The notes beneath the pieces were generated by a model. The model searched no databases, was not told the origin of the DNA, and was given only the letters and a program-made list of their open reading frames with translations. A DNA stretch of 64,000 nucleotides from an uncultured Flavobacteriales bacterium (GTDB lineage: Bacteria > Bacteroidota > Bacteroidia > Flavobacteriales_D > Parvicellaceae), in NCBI GenBank assembly GCA_943787535.1, contig CALSMU010000009.1, forward strand, positions 62,001-126,000, in the 5' to 3' direction. The translations under genes were made by a program, and so were the position numbers. The first letter of the stretch is position 1; the number at the start of each line of letters is the position of its first letter. Shown in pieces: positions 40,290-49,900 of this stretch.

Positions 40290-42011
40290 TTATTTTTTCT
40301 TAAAAGTCTTAAAAACAATTTCTGCTTTTGCTTTTCCAATCACTTTTTCCATCTCCTCCAAAGAAGACGCTTTAATTCGTTTAACCGATTTGAATTTTTT
40401 GATTAGTGCTAAATGTGTTTTTGGGCCTATTCCCTTAATCTGATGCAATTCTGACTTACTTAAATTAGCTTTCCTCCTTTTTCCTCGATGATGCGTAATT
40501 CCAAATCGATGTGCCTCATTTCTCAAATACTGAATTACTTTTAACGACTCGGATCTTTTATCTAAATAAATGGGCAGAGAATCACCAGGAAAATAAATTT
40601 CCTCCAAACGTTTAGCAATACCTATAATGGTAACTTTACCTCTTAACCCTAAAACATCTAAACTTTTAACGGCTGAACTTAATTGGCCTTTTCCTCCATC
40701 AATAACAATTAACTGTGGAAGCGGCTGGTTTTCATCTAGAAGTCTTTTATAGCGTCTATAAACAACTTCTTCCATGGAGGCAAAATCATCGGGGCCAATA
40801 ACCGTTTTTATATTAAAATGACGATACTCTTTTTTAGATGGTTTAGCATCTTTAAAAACTACACAAGCCGCAACAGGAAAGTCTCCTTGGATATTTGAAT
40901 TATCAAAACATTCGATGTGTGTTGGTAATTCCAATAAGCGCAAATCTTTTCGCATTGTATCCATAATTCTTTTAGCGTGTTTATCCGGATCTGTATTTTT
41001 AATTTGGCTTTGATGCTCCGTTTTAGCATGTTCAGCATTGCGAAATGACAAATCCAGAAGCCCTTTTTTGTCACCTTTTTTGGGCACAATAAATTTAGTA
41101 TTTTCAAACACTAAATTTAGTTTCTGTTGAACCAATATTTCTTTCGACATACTTGGAAATCGGTCACGAATTTCAAGAATTGCAAATTCTAACAATTGCT
41201 TATTTGATTCGTTTAAACGCTTTTTCAACTCTAAAGTATGACTCTGAATAATTGCCCCATTCATCACTTTTAAAAAATTGACGTAGGCTGTGTTAATATC
41301 AGAATCAATAGCAAAAACATCAACATTGTTAATGGTTGCACTAACCACCATAGATTTGGATTGATATTTCTCAACCAATGCCAAACGTTCTTTAATATCT
41401 TGTGCCTTTTCAAAATCATATTTTGCAGAAGCATTTTTCATTTTATTGCGCAACTGTTCAATGACAGAATTAATGTTACCTTTCAAAATTTTTCGAACAT
41501 CTCTCAATCGATGATCATATTCTTTGGCTGAAACCTCTCCTTGGCAGCAACCTTTACAATTCCCAATATAGTATTCTACGGAAGTTTGAAATTGTTTATC
41601 TCCAATATTCTCTTTTGTAAGCTTATGTGTACAATTTCTTATTTCAAAACTTTGCTTGAACAAATCCATTAAAGTTTTAATCATTTTCACAGAATGGAAT
41701 GGACCGTAATATTCACCAGCCGATTTTTCTAATTGACGTGTGTAAAAAATTCTTGAAAATGGTTCTTTTCGAATACAAATCCAGGGATAAGATTTGTCAT
41801 CTTTCAATAATACATTATACTTTGGTTGGTATTTTTTTATGAGCGTATTTTCTAGAAGCAAAGCATCCATTTCGGTACTAACCTTAATGGTTTTAATATC
41901 CACAATTTTTCCAACTAAAATTTTCGTTTTAGTCTCCTCATATTTTATTTTATTAAAATATGAGGAGACTCTATTCTTCAGGTTTTTTGCTTTTCCGACA
42001 TAAATAATCAC
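40290..42011 (-). CDS. uvrC: Excinuclease ABC subunit C, start uncertain
   Basis: 573 residues from the GTG at 42011. The GIY-YIG nuclease domain (IIYVGKAKNLKNRVSSYF), the UVR helical hairpin (KYDFEKAQDIKERLALVEKYQ), the endonuclease V-like UvrC domain (HIECFDNSNIQGD, VIDGGKGQL) and a C-terminal helix-hairpin-helix (IKGIGPKTHLALIKKF) are all present. UvrC makes both incisions in nucleotide excision repair. The GTG lies inside the GIY-YIG domain: the conserved PGVYQYFDKNNV is encoded just upstream in frame, but no ATG/GTG/TTG precedes it before a TAA near 42108. Removing one A from the A7 run at 42086-42092 would join a TTG at 42102 in frame (LSEKSEHITQIISSLPSTPG). A perfect inverted repeat lies inside the gene at 41931-41970. 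Confidence 0.88.
   Translation of the reverse strand: MIIYVGKAKNLKNRVSSYFNKIKYEETKTKILVGKIVDIKTIKVSTEMDALLLENTLIKKYQPKYNVLLKDDKSYPWICIRKEPFSRIFYTRQLEKSAGEYYGPFHSVKMIKTLMDLFKQSFEIRNCTHKLTKENIGDKQFQTSVEYYIGNCKGCCQGEVSAKEYDHRLRDVRKILKGNINSVIEQLRNKMKNASAKYDFEKAQDIKERLALVEKYQSKSMVVSATINNVDVFAIDSDINTAYVNFLKVMNGAIIQSHTLELKKRLNESNKQLLEFAILEIRDRFPSMSKEILVQQKLNLVFENTKFIVPKKGDKKGLLDLSFRNAEHAKTEHQSQIKNTDPDKHAKRIMDTMRKDLRLLELPTHIECFDNSNIQGDFPVAACVVFKDAKPSKKEYRHFNIKTVIGPDDFASMEEVVYRRYKRLLDENQPLPQLIVIDGGKGQLSSAVKSLDVLGLRGKVTIIGIAKRLEEIYFPGDSLPIYLDKRSESLKVIQYLRNEAHRFGITHHRGKRRKANLSKSELHQIKGIGPKTHLALIKKFKSVKRIKASSLEEMEKVIGKAKAEIVFKTFKKK
41931..41970. repeat. Perfect 17-bp inverted repeat with 6-nt loop inside uvrC
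   Basis: Left arm 41931-41947 (AGTCTCCTCATATTTTA), loop 41948-41953, right arm 41954-41970 (TAAAATATGAGGAGACT); all 17 positions pair. It encodes SSYFNKIKYEET in the GIY-YIG domain, close to the 5' end of the message. There is no T-run after it on the coding strand, so it is not a classical terminator. Confidence 0.95.
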
Positions 42012-42234
42012 ATTGTTTTTATCGAAATATTGATAAACTCCAGGAGTGCTAGGTAACGATGAAATAATTTGAGTTATGTGTTCACTTTTTTTCAGATAAC
42101 AAATTTAACCTATTTCTGTTTGTTTTTTCTTTGTCAAAATACAAGCACTTTATCATTAAACGCAAAACCTTCGGATGTAACGGTAAATGATAACCAGTAG
42201 CTTCTATATTACTCTATATTCGTTTAGAAAATAA

Positions 42235-42711
42235 TTACTTATATTCTAAAGGCAGCACAAAAGATTTCTTTTTTTGACTCAACACAACTAATGTTTGCAT
42301 CTGACCTATTTCTTCAATTAAACTTAATTTTTCTGAAATTAAATAATCGAATGCTGGTATGTCTTTTACAATAATTTTAAGCTGATAATCGAAGTCCCCT
42401 GCTAATTGATAGCACTCAACTATCTCATCTATTTTGTTAATCTGATTAATAAAGTTAGAAATAGCATTCTTCACTTGCCTTGTTAACGATACCTGAATTA
42501 GCGCTGTAAAACCCAACCCTAACATGGGTCCATTTACAGATGCATGATAGCTCTGGATATAGCCTCCTTTTTCCAGCTTTTGAACTCTTCCTAGTGTAGG
42601 AGCAGGAGACAGCCCTATCTTTTTACTTAACTCAACATTCGTAATTTTACTATTTTTTTGGAGTTCCTTTAGGATTTTTAGGTCGGTCGCGTCTATTTTC
42701 ATATAATACAT
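42235..42711 (-). CDS. Lrp/AsnC family transcriptional regulator
   Basis: 158 residues. The N-terminal winged helix-turn-helix is IDATDLKILKELQKNSKITN then VELSKKIGLSPAPTLGRVQK, and the C-terminal RAM/ACT-like domain includes IVECYQLAGDFDYQLKIIV. Such proteins form octamers and respond to amino acids or related metabolites. An alternative start three codons in (42702) matches the usual family start MKIDATDLKIL. The gene lies 73 bp downstream of the cyclase-family gene in the same direction, which may hint that it regulates that gene or its pathway; this is inference. Confidence 0.92.
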   Translation of the reverse strand: MYYMKIDATDLKILKELQKNSKITNVELSKKIGLSPAPTLGRVQKLEKGGYIQSYHASVNGPMLGLGFTALIQVSLTRQVKNAISNFINQINKIDEIVECYQLAGDFDYQLKIIVKDIPAFDYLISEKLSLIEEIGQMQTLVVLSQKKKSFVLPLEYK

Positions 42712-42784
42712 TGCTCTATCGAATTAGATAAATAACTAATCCTAAACTAATGTACTGAAATTATTTAATTTGCAGAATTATATT

Positions 42785-43555
42785 TTAAATAACCTGGAAC
42801 AGAAGCGGCTTGCTCGGGGAAGCGTCATTTTCGAAACTTGCTATCTGAATATTGATGAAAAATGTGCCATCAACTACGTTATCAGGAACAAAAATCAATT
42901 CGGTAATCGTTGAATCATATCTAGGACTATCCGGATAATTCCAAAACGCCCTATGCGATATCATTTTCCCTCCATCAATTTCTCTGTCAACAGAAGGTAA
43001 GTCAATTAACAAATGTTTGATCCCCATATCCGATATATATTGAGCTGCTTCTCCAGTCAAATAAGGCCAGTTTGTGTTTGAATGTTGGGCGCCTATTTTT
43101 TCTAGCGGATTAGGTAGAGTTCTAATAACAATAGCTTCAGGATTACCAATAATTGCATTTTGAATTTGGTCTTTCGTTAAAATCCGATCTCCTTTTTTTT
43201 GCCATTCAGTTTCCGCTCCAACAAATATTTCTGGTTCAATCGAAATTACTTGTCCAAAAAAGAAAAAGGTTTTCAACGTATCATTTATCGAGTATACCTC
43301 TTCAGAAATGTGCCCAACACATTCTGTATGTGTTCCATTTCCATGCGGATTAAAAAAAATATTTCGAAAATTAACATCTCCCCCTTCCGCAACACTGCCT
43401 AAAAATTGATCCGTACGAACGGGTTCAATTTTCATTGGTTCTACGTACCAGGCATTTACACCTTTCTTATCACCTCGAAGCGGAACAGAAATATCTATCG
43501 GGTTTGACAGATCCACTTTATAGGTCTGGTTTTTATGTTCAATAGAGGCTATCAT
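42785..43555 (-). CDS. Cyclase/arylformamidase-like metal-dependent hydrolase
   Basis: 256 residues. The motif HGNGTHTECVGHI corresponds to the HGTHxDxPxH metal-binding signature of the cyclase family (kynurenine formamidase and relatives). DLSNPIDISVPLRG near the start is also typical, as are VIRTLP and GIKHLLIDLPSVDREIDGGK. The central motif is slightly altered (TECVGH instead of TDAPxH), so the exact activity is uncertain; hydrolysis of a formamide or cyclic amide is possible. Adjacent genes for tryptophan breakdown are not seen. It lies between hemW and the Lrp regulator. Confidence 0.82.
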   Translation of the reverse strand: MIASIEHKNQTYKVDLSNPIDISVPLRGDKKGVNAWYVEPMKIEPVRTDQFLGSVAEGGDVNFRNIFFNPHGNGTHTECVGHISEEVYSINDTLKTFFFFGQVISIEPEIFVGAETEWQKKGDRILTKDQIQNAIIGNPEAIVIRTLPNPLEKIGAQHSNTNWPYLTGEAAQYISDMGIKHLLIDLPSVDREIDGGKMISHRAFWNYPDSPRYDSTITELIFVPDNVVDGTFFINIQIASFENDASPSKPLLFQVI

Positions 43556-43621
43556 AATTATATACTAATTCTTTATAAACATCATAAATGTACTATTAAT
43601 TATGGAATTGTTTTTAATAGA

Positions 43622-44740
43622 TTAGCTAACAAACAACTCACTAGCAATGTGGTCAGCGAATGCCTTACCCTTTTGATTTAGAGAGAATCCCTGTTTGTTT
43701 ATGCTGATTTGATCAGAAAAAACAACTAACTGTTTCTTGAGATTAAGCAACTGCTCTTCTCCAAACTCACTTTTGACATAGTCAAACTCACATCCCCATA
43801 TAGTTCTTAGACCTAAAAGAATATACTCGTTATACCTATCTTTTTGAGAAAGTTTTTCTAATTCGAATGGAACTTCTCCGCCTTTTATTGCTTTAATGTA
43901 TTTAGCATTGTTAGCAACATTCCATTGGCGGGTATTACCGTTAAATGAGTGAGCAGAAGGTCCTATACCTACATAAAATTTTCTTTTCCAATAAGATGAA
44001 TTGTGTTTTGAGAAATATCCTTCTTTACCAAAAGAAGAAATCTCGTATTGCTTAAATTTATTGTTTTCCAAAGTATTAATTAGCAATTCAAACTGCGCTG
44101 CTGCTGCTGCATCGCTCAATGGCTTAGATTTACCCGTTTTGATAAATTGATACAAGGCTGTTCCTTTTTCTACCGTTAAATTATAAGCTGATATATGCTG
44201 AACATTAAGATCTAATGCTTTTTGTAAATTAACTTTCCACGCTTCAATTGTCATTTCAGGTAAGCCATAAATAAGGTCAATTGTAATGTTATCAAAGCCT
44301 AGTCCTTGTGCATCTTGAACACATTTAGTGGCTTGAATTGAATTATGTGCGCGATTCATCCAAGTTAAATCAACATCATTAAAGGACTGGATTCCGATAC
44401 TTAATCTGTTTATGCCTGCTTGTTTTAGTTCTTGTAGTTTTTGAAAAGTGAAATCATCAGGATTCCCTTCCAATGTTATTTCAGGATTAGAAATAACAGC
44501 AAATTCAGCATATACCTTATTCAAAATTCTTCTGATCTCTTTAGCATTTAAAAAACTTGGCGTACCTCCTCCAAAATAAATCGATTCTACTAATTCTTCA
44601 TTCAAATAGCTTTTTTGAATTTCTATTTCTTTTAGTAAGCAGTTTATTAAGTCCTCTTTATTTTTCAAAGAAGTGCTAAAATGAAAATCACAATAGTGGC
44701 ATTTCTGTTTGCAAAAAGGTATGTGGATATAAATGCCCAT
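43622..44740 (-). CDS. hemW: Radical SAM heme chaperone HemW
   Basis: 372 residues. MGIYIHIPFCKQKCHYCDFH holds the CxxxCxYC iron-sulfur motif directly at the N-terminus, followed by YFGGGTPSFL, LEGNPDD, RLSIGIQSFND and DLIYGLP, characteristic of the HemN-like family. The length and direct N-terminal start favour HemW (heme-binding chaperone) over true coproporphyrinogen dehydrogenase HemN, which is longer. A TATTTTTG box ends seven bases before the ATG. Confidence 0.92.
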   Translation of the reverse strand: MGIYIHIPFCKQKCHYCDFHFSTSLKNKEDLINCLLKEIEIQKSYLNEELVESIYFGGGTPSFLNAKEIRRILNKVYAEFAVISNPEITLEGNPDDFTFQKLQELKQAGINRLSIGIQSFNDVDLTWMNRAHNSIQATKCVQDAQGLGFDNITIDLIYGLPEMTIEAWKVNLQKALDLNVQHISAYNLTVEKGTALYQFIKTGKSKPLSDAAAAAQFELLINTLENNKFKQYEISSFGKEGYFSKHNSSYWKRKFYVGIGPSAHSFNGNTRQWNVANNAKYIKAIKGGEVPFELEKLSQKDRYNEYILLGLRTIWGCEFDYVKSEFGEEQLLNLKKQLVVFSDQISINKQGFSLNQKGKAFADHIASELFVS

Positions 44741-44747
44741 TGATTTT

Positions 44748-44755
44748 CAAAAATA
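44748..44755 (-). promoter_or_regulatory. Putative -7 box (TATTTTTG) close to the hemW start
   Basis: TAnnTTTG match on the minus strand, seven bases before the ATG at 44740. Confidence 0.45.
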
Positions 44756-44832
44756 CATAGTTTGAGTGGTACAATCCTCTATTTACTCAATTAATAAATA
44801 GCTAACTTTTAGGGAAACCTTTCTCTCTTTAT

Positions 44833-44840
44833 TACATTTG
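44833..44840 (+). promoter_or_regulatory. Putative -7 box (TACATTTG) for the MORN-repeat lipoprotein
   Basis: TAnnTTTG match 20 bp before the ATG at 44861. It is divergent from the hemW box. Confidence 0.45.
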
Positions 44841-44860
44841 TATTCCAATCAATATAACTT

Positions 44861-45286
44861 ATGAAACCCCTTTCTCTTCTATTACTATTATTGTTTATTA
44901 GTTGTTCTCAGGAGCAGGGTAGGATTCCTGTTGAAAAAACCATCCCGGCTGATCAGAAACCAAAAACCAAGACCGATGGTGAGTTTATTGAACATCATCC
45001 CAATGGAAATATAAAAACAAAAGGCTTACTTAAAAACGGAAAGAGAACTGGTGTCTGGACATCCTATTTTATCAATGGAAAAGTGCAAAGTGAAAGCAAA
45101 TTCGATAAGGGTAAATTGAATGGAAAAACGGCAGCTTATTATCCCAATGGTAATGTGCAATACATGGGGCTTTATGTCAATAATAAAAAAGACGACCACT
45201 GGTTTTTTTACCAAGAAGATGGGTCCTATTTAAAAGATGTTTTATTCAAAAATGGAGACAAAGTGACTACTTCTAATAGCCACTAA
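44861..45286 (+). CDS. Lipoprotein with MORN-type (YwqK-like) repeats
   Basis: 141 residues. The signal peptide ends in LLFISC (Cys 15), a lipobox. Residues 40-135 contain repeats of the form G.W..Y..NG....E..F..GKLNGK...YYPNGNVQ, as in MORN_2/YwqK-like antitoxin-type proteins. These are short beta-hairpin repeats of unknown function in Bacteroidota lipoproteins. No toxin partner is adjacent, so a toxin-antitoxin role is not supported. Confidence 0.8.
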   Translation: MKPLSLLLLLLFISCSQEQGRIPVEKTIPADQKPKTKTDGEFIEHHPNGNIKTKGLLKNGKRTGVWTSYFINGKVQSESKFDKGKLNGKTAAYYPNGNVQYMGLYVNNKKDDHWFFYQEDGSYLKDVLFKNGDKVTTSNSH

Positions 45287-45415
45287 ATATTTAAAAAAAG
45301 AAACAACTATCGTGAATAAAAAAGAGAATTAATTTAAAGGTATTTCCAAGTTTTTGCGGCTAAATTCACATAAAATAAACTGTTTTATTTAACTTTAATT
45401 TATTAAGTTGAGCGT

Positions 45416-45613
45416 ATGAAAAATTTAATTATTTGTATAGGATTATTAGCATTGTTTATTGGAGTTGCATCTTGTAAAAAAGATTGGACTTGTACTTGTT
45501 CAGATGGTTCTAGCCTTTATTCTTGGCCAATTGAAAATGTAAAGAAAAGTGATGCACAAGCAACCTGCGATCAATTAACTGACATTTATGCGGGGACCTG
45601 CAGTCTAGAATAA
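45416..45613 (+). CDS. Small cysteine-rich lipoprotein
   Basis: 65 residues. A signal peptide with the lipobox GVASC (Cys 20) is followed by KKDWTCTCSDGSS and later ATCDQL and GTCSLE, giving four more cysteines that could form two disulfides. An outer-membrane or periplasmic lipoprotein is likely. I do not recognise a family. The gap 45287-45415 holds no clear promoter box or terminator. Confidence 0.7.
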   Translation: MKNLIICIGLLALFIGVASCKKDWTCTCSDGSSLYSWPIENVKKSDAQATCDQLTDIYAGTCSLE

Positions 45614-45657
45614 TGTATAAATCACCTTATCCAAAGGCATCAATTCGGACTATTGTT

Positions 45658-46968
45658 TTATTCCAGTCCGTATTTGGTCTTATACTTATTATAATTTCTG
45701 GATTGATGATTATCTAAATTAATCATTCTACCATCGATAAAAGCAATGACAACATTACTTGTTTTCATATCCAATGCATCTCCATCCGAAACAAATAGGG
45801 TTGCTTTTTTCCCTACCTCAATCGACCCTAATACATTATCTATTCCCAAAATTTTTGCAGCATTCAATGTGATTGATGCTACACCTTCTTCGTAAGTGAG
45901 TCCATGAGCAATAGCTGTGCCCGCAACAAACGGCAAGTTTCTCGTTCCCATTTGTTCCATTCGAGCGAAGTATTGCAAGCAATAAGGGACCCCAGCATCA
46001 TTCAATAATTTAGGCAACTTATAAGGCAGGTCTATATCGTCTTCTGGTTGATTTGGTAAGCTATGAACATGTTGAACAACTACAGAAATATTATTTTCTT
46101 TCAATCGATCAGTCACCATCCAGGAATCATATCCTCCAACAATAACAACCTTTTTCAAGTTATACTTTCGCTTAAAATTGATAACATCATTAATCTCTTT
46201 CACATAAGAAACATTTACAAAAAGCGTTTTGTCTCCAGAAAACAACCCCTTCATTGCCTCTAATTTTAAATCTCTGTCTCCTTCGTTTGAAGCTTTACTG
46301 TAGGCTAGCGATTCATCGAAAAACATATTTATATCCTTTGTTTTTTCCATATAGTTTTTTGATTTTTTCGAATCTCCAGGAGTTGACCACCACCCACTCG
46401 ACTTCATAAATCTTGGCCAATTTAAATGGATGCCAATATCTTCTTTTACAAGGGCATCTTCCCAGTTCCAAGCATCAAAATGAACGACTGACGAGCTCCC
46501 TGAAACTACTCCTCCCCGGGGAGTTACTTGAGCCAATAAAACTCCATTGGTTCTTATGGTTGGTGTTATTTTTGAATCTGTATTATATGCTATTATGGAT
46601 CGAACATTAGGATTATAGGTTCCGATTTCATCAAAGTCCTCAGTGGCTCTAATTGCTCCTATTTCCATTAATCCAAGAGTAGAATTTATCGCTATAAAAC
46701 CGGGGTATACGTGCTTATCTTTAATGTCAATTACGGTGTCATAATCTGAATTATTAATTGTATTGGTTAGCGCGTTCATCACGTTAATAATTTTACCGTT
46801 TTCCAAAACAATAGCTGAACGATTAATCATCTCCCCTGTTCCTAAATGGGCCGTTCCGTTTAACAACAAAACGCTTTTTCCCTGTTTTGCACCAGGCGCT
46901 TCTTGTCCTTGAAAATTTGAAAAACTAAATCCAAGAAGAATTATTAATATATATTGTACATTTTTCAT
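45658..46968 (-). CDS. Secreted amidohydrolase-like protein lacking the HxH metal motif
   Basis: 436 residues with a signal peptide (1-22, ending FQGQ). The amidohydrolase fold is shown by the composite beta-sandwich start (LLNGTAHLGTGEMINRSAIV, IINVMNALT), HVYPGFIAINSTLG, and the C-terminal LTYEEGVASITLNAAKILGI then GSIEVGKKATLFVSDGD. The strand that normally ends GFIDxHxH reads GFIAINSTLG, so both metal-binding His are absent. It may be inactive or use a different metal site. It begins 12 bp after the stop of the 1038-residue amidohydrolase, so the two are probably one operon. Confidence 0.85.
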   Translation of the reverse strand: MKNVQYILIILLGFSFSNFQGQEAPGAKQGKSVLLLNGTAHLGTGEMINRSAIVLENGKIINVMNALTNTINNSDYDTVIDIKDKHVYPGFIAINSTLGLMEIGAIRATEDFDEIGTYNPNVRSIIAYNTDSKITPTIRTNGVLLAQVTPRGGVVSGSSSVVHFDAWNWEDALVKEDIGIHLNWPRFMKSSGWWSTPGDSKKSKNYMEKTKDINMFFDESLAYSKASNEGDRDLKLEAMKGLFSGDKTLFVNVSYVKEINDVINFKRKYNLKKVVIVGGYDSWMVTDRLKENNISVVVQHVHSLPNQPEDDIDLPYKLPKLLNDAGVPYCLQYFARMEQMGTRNLPFVAGTAIAHGLTYEEGVASITLNAAKILGIDNVLGSIEVGKKATLFVSDGDALDMKTSNVVIAFIDGRMINLDNHQSRNYNKYKTKYGLE

Positions 46969-46980
46969 TTCTACCCAATT

Positions 46981-49900
46981 TTAATTACCATCATCACTTA
47001 AAGTTCCACAAACGTGCACTGTAGACTTCTTCTTAACTGCTTTTTGTGTTTCAGCTCCTCCATTCTTTTCTTCTATCATTTTCGTAATAATTCTAAGACG
47101 CTCCTGCTGAATCTCTTTTCGCATTTTAAGATCTCTTTTCCAATCATAATAAACTATACCGTCAATAATTGTTTGCTCCACTTTTGCGTACACAGAAAGT
47201 GGATTGTCACTCCATATTACTATGTCAGCATCCTTTCCTATCTTTATACTCCCCATCCTTTCATCCACATGTAATAAAATAGCGGGGTTTAAGGTTACCA
47301 TTTTAAGCGCCTCTTCCTCCGTCATCCCGCCATACTTAATTCCCTTAGCAGCTTCCTGATTTAACCTTCTCCCCATTTCAGCATCATCGCTATTTATAGC
47401 GGTTACGATTCCCATCTGATTTAGCAAAGAAGCATTGTGTGGTATAGCGTCATTCACTTCAAATTTATATGCCCACCAATCACTAAATGTAGATCCTCCT
47501 GCGCCATGAGCCTTCATTTTATCTGCCACTTTATACCCTTCCAGAATGTGCGTGAATGTATTCAGTCTAAACTTCATAGAATCCGCTACATGCATTAGCA
47601 TATTTATTTCAGATTGTACATAGGAGTGGCAGGTTACAAAACGCTGTGCATTTAGTATTTCCAAAATAGCTTCCGTTTGCAAATCTCTTCTTGGAGCGCT
47701 TACTTCTTGTTTTTTCTTTTTTGCAAGGGCATTATAGACAGACCATTTCTTCTCATACTCTTGAGCGTTAATAAAAGCATCGTAAAACACTTGCTCTACC
47801 CCCATTCTTGTTTGTGGAAAACGAATGGTATTGTAAGAACCCCAATTTGATTGTTTCACATTTTCACCTAAAGCAAACTTTATAAATCCGGGGGCATTCT
47901 CTACCTTCATTTGTTCCGGACTATTACCCCACCTTAATTTTATTAATGCCGCTTGACCTCCAATTGGATTTGCAGAGCCATGTAATAATTGCGACGCCGT
48001 TACACCTCCTGAAAGCTGACGATAAATGTTAATATCATTCGGCTTAACCACATCTCCTATACGCACTTCTGCAGTGACGGCACTTGACCCTTCGTTGACA
48101 CCTCTCTCAATAGCGATATGCGAGTGCTCGTCAATAATCCCAGGTGAAACATGTTTGCCTTTCGCGTCAATTACTAATGTATTTACATCTACAATATCAG
48201 CTATTTTGCCAATATGCGCTATTTTGCCTTCTCGGATTAACAAGTCCGTCTCTAACGTACCTTGTTCTTCAAGCGTCCAAACTGTTGCGTTTTTAATTAA
48301 AATTGATTTTTGAGTAGGTAATGAATCCCAACCATAAGCCATCATAGGATAATTAAACTTCCCCAGATTTACTGAATCAGTAATAGCTTGAAATTCCTTG
48401 TCTATGGACTTTGCAAATTCAAGTGCTTTATCCAGATTTTTCTTTTTCTTATGTCTTTCACTTCGGATAGCTGTCCATTCAATCCACTCTCCATTGGGCA
48501 TTTGACCACGCCCATCCCATACTCCTGAATCAAAATTTACATTTCCTGATAAACGATATACACCTCCATTTAATTGGTATGATATTGCTATCGTGTGGTC
48601 ATTCAGGCTAGTAACGACCTTTACTGACTTCTTTCTAATTACCTTATATGGCTTGCCGGTCAATGAATCTAAAACCAAATCTCCTTTTGCACTTATGCTG
48701 TCCGTAATCATATCATAAGTTAATTTTCCTGAAGGTTTTGCTTTTGAGCCCGAGACTACTAGCGTTCTAATATTCTGATTAACATTTAAGTTGTATACAC
48801 CTCGAATATCAACTAGATCCATAGCAGAAACTTCGTGCTTCTTACCTCTAATCCAATTTTGATGAATACTCTCCCCTTTTTCAAAAATATCTCCTGAGGT
48901 AATGAGAAAATTTGCTTGTTTTCCTATAGTTAATGATCCTAATTCCTTGTAAACCCCCATCATTTCCGCAGGTATTTGTGTCAAAGACTTAAGCGCTTGT
49001 TTTTTTGAAAGCCCCATTTTTACCGCTTTACGCAAATTCATTAAGAAACTTGATTTCTTTTTCAATCCATCTGTTGTTAATGCAAACACAATTTGGTTTT
49101 GCTCTAAAAATTTTGGATTAGATGGAGCTAACTCCCAATGTTTCATTTCTTCCAAAGAAACATGTCTTGCATCATAGGGGTCCTCAACATCGTATGGTTT
49201 AGGAAAGTTTAATGGAACAATAAATTTTCCGTTGGTAGCTTTCATATCTGCTACCATTTGGTATTCATCTCCAGACCCTTTAAAAATGTATTGAACGTTA
49301 AACGCATCCCCTATTTTATCCGCTCGCAACACTGAATATTTATTTCTAACTTCAAAAATTTGTGGTAAGGTTTGTGTCGCTGTAAAGGCCTCTAGAGAAA
49401 GATTCTTCTGTTTCTCTTCAAGTGTGTTCTGATACCATTCTGCATCCAAAAAGGTTTGTTTTAACAGAGCAATACACCCCATTAAAGAGCTCGGATAGGC
49501 TTGTCGCGAAACTCCTTTTTTAAATGAATAATGCGCCGCTCCCTTTTCCAAAATAATATTCTCGTGTTGAGAGTTAGAGGCTAAATTAGCAAGGACAGAT
49601 GTCCCTCGAGCTATACCATCTTGCTGGTGAGAAAGCACCGTTCCGAATCCGTTGTTACGGTATTCCTTTGCCAACTTTTCATTATCTTTGAATGTGTCAA
49701 TTCCATTAACCTCTGGCTTTATCGCCTGATTCCAAGAATAGGCTCCCTTTTTTAAACTATTATATTGGGGATAGTCATTTCGTGGCGATGCTTCAGCCTT
49801 TTCAATACCATAAGAAGAGTAGAGATCTATAAAAGATGGATAAATATGCTTTCCATTAACATCGTGGACTACACAACTTTTAGGAAGTTTCGTTTTTGGT

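Noticed and set aside
44861-45286. Toxin-antitoxin pair based on YwqK-like MORN repeats
   Set aside because: No toxin-like gene is adjacent and the protein is a lipoprotein, so a toxin-antitoxin role lacks support.
45622-45680. Six-base inverted repeat CGGACT/AGTCCG between the small lipoprotein and the amidohydrolase
   Set aside because: The stem is short with a 13-base loop and partly lies in the amidohydrolase coding end; too weak to call a terminator.
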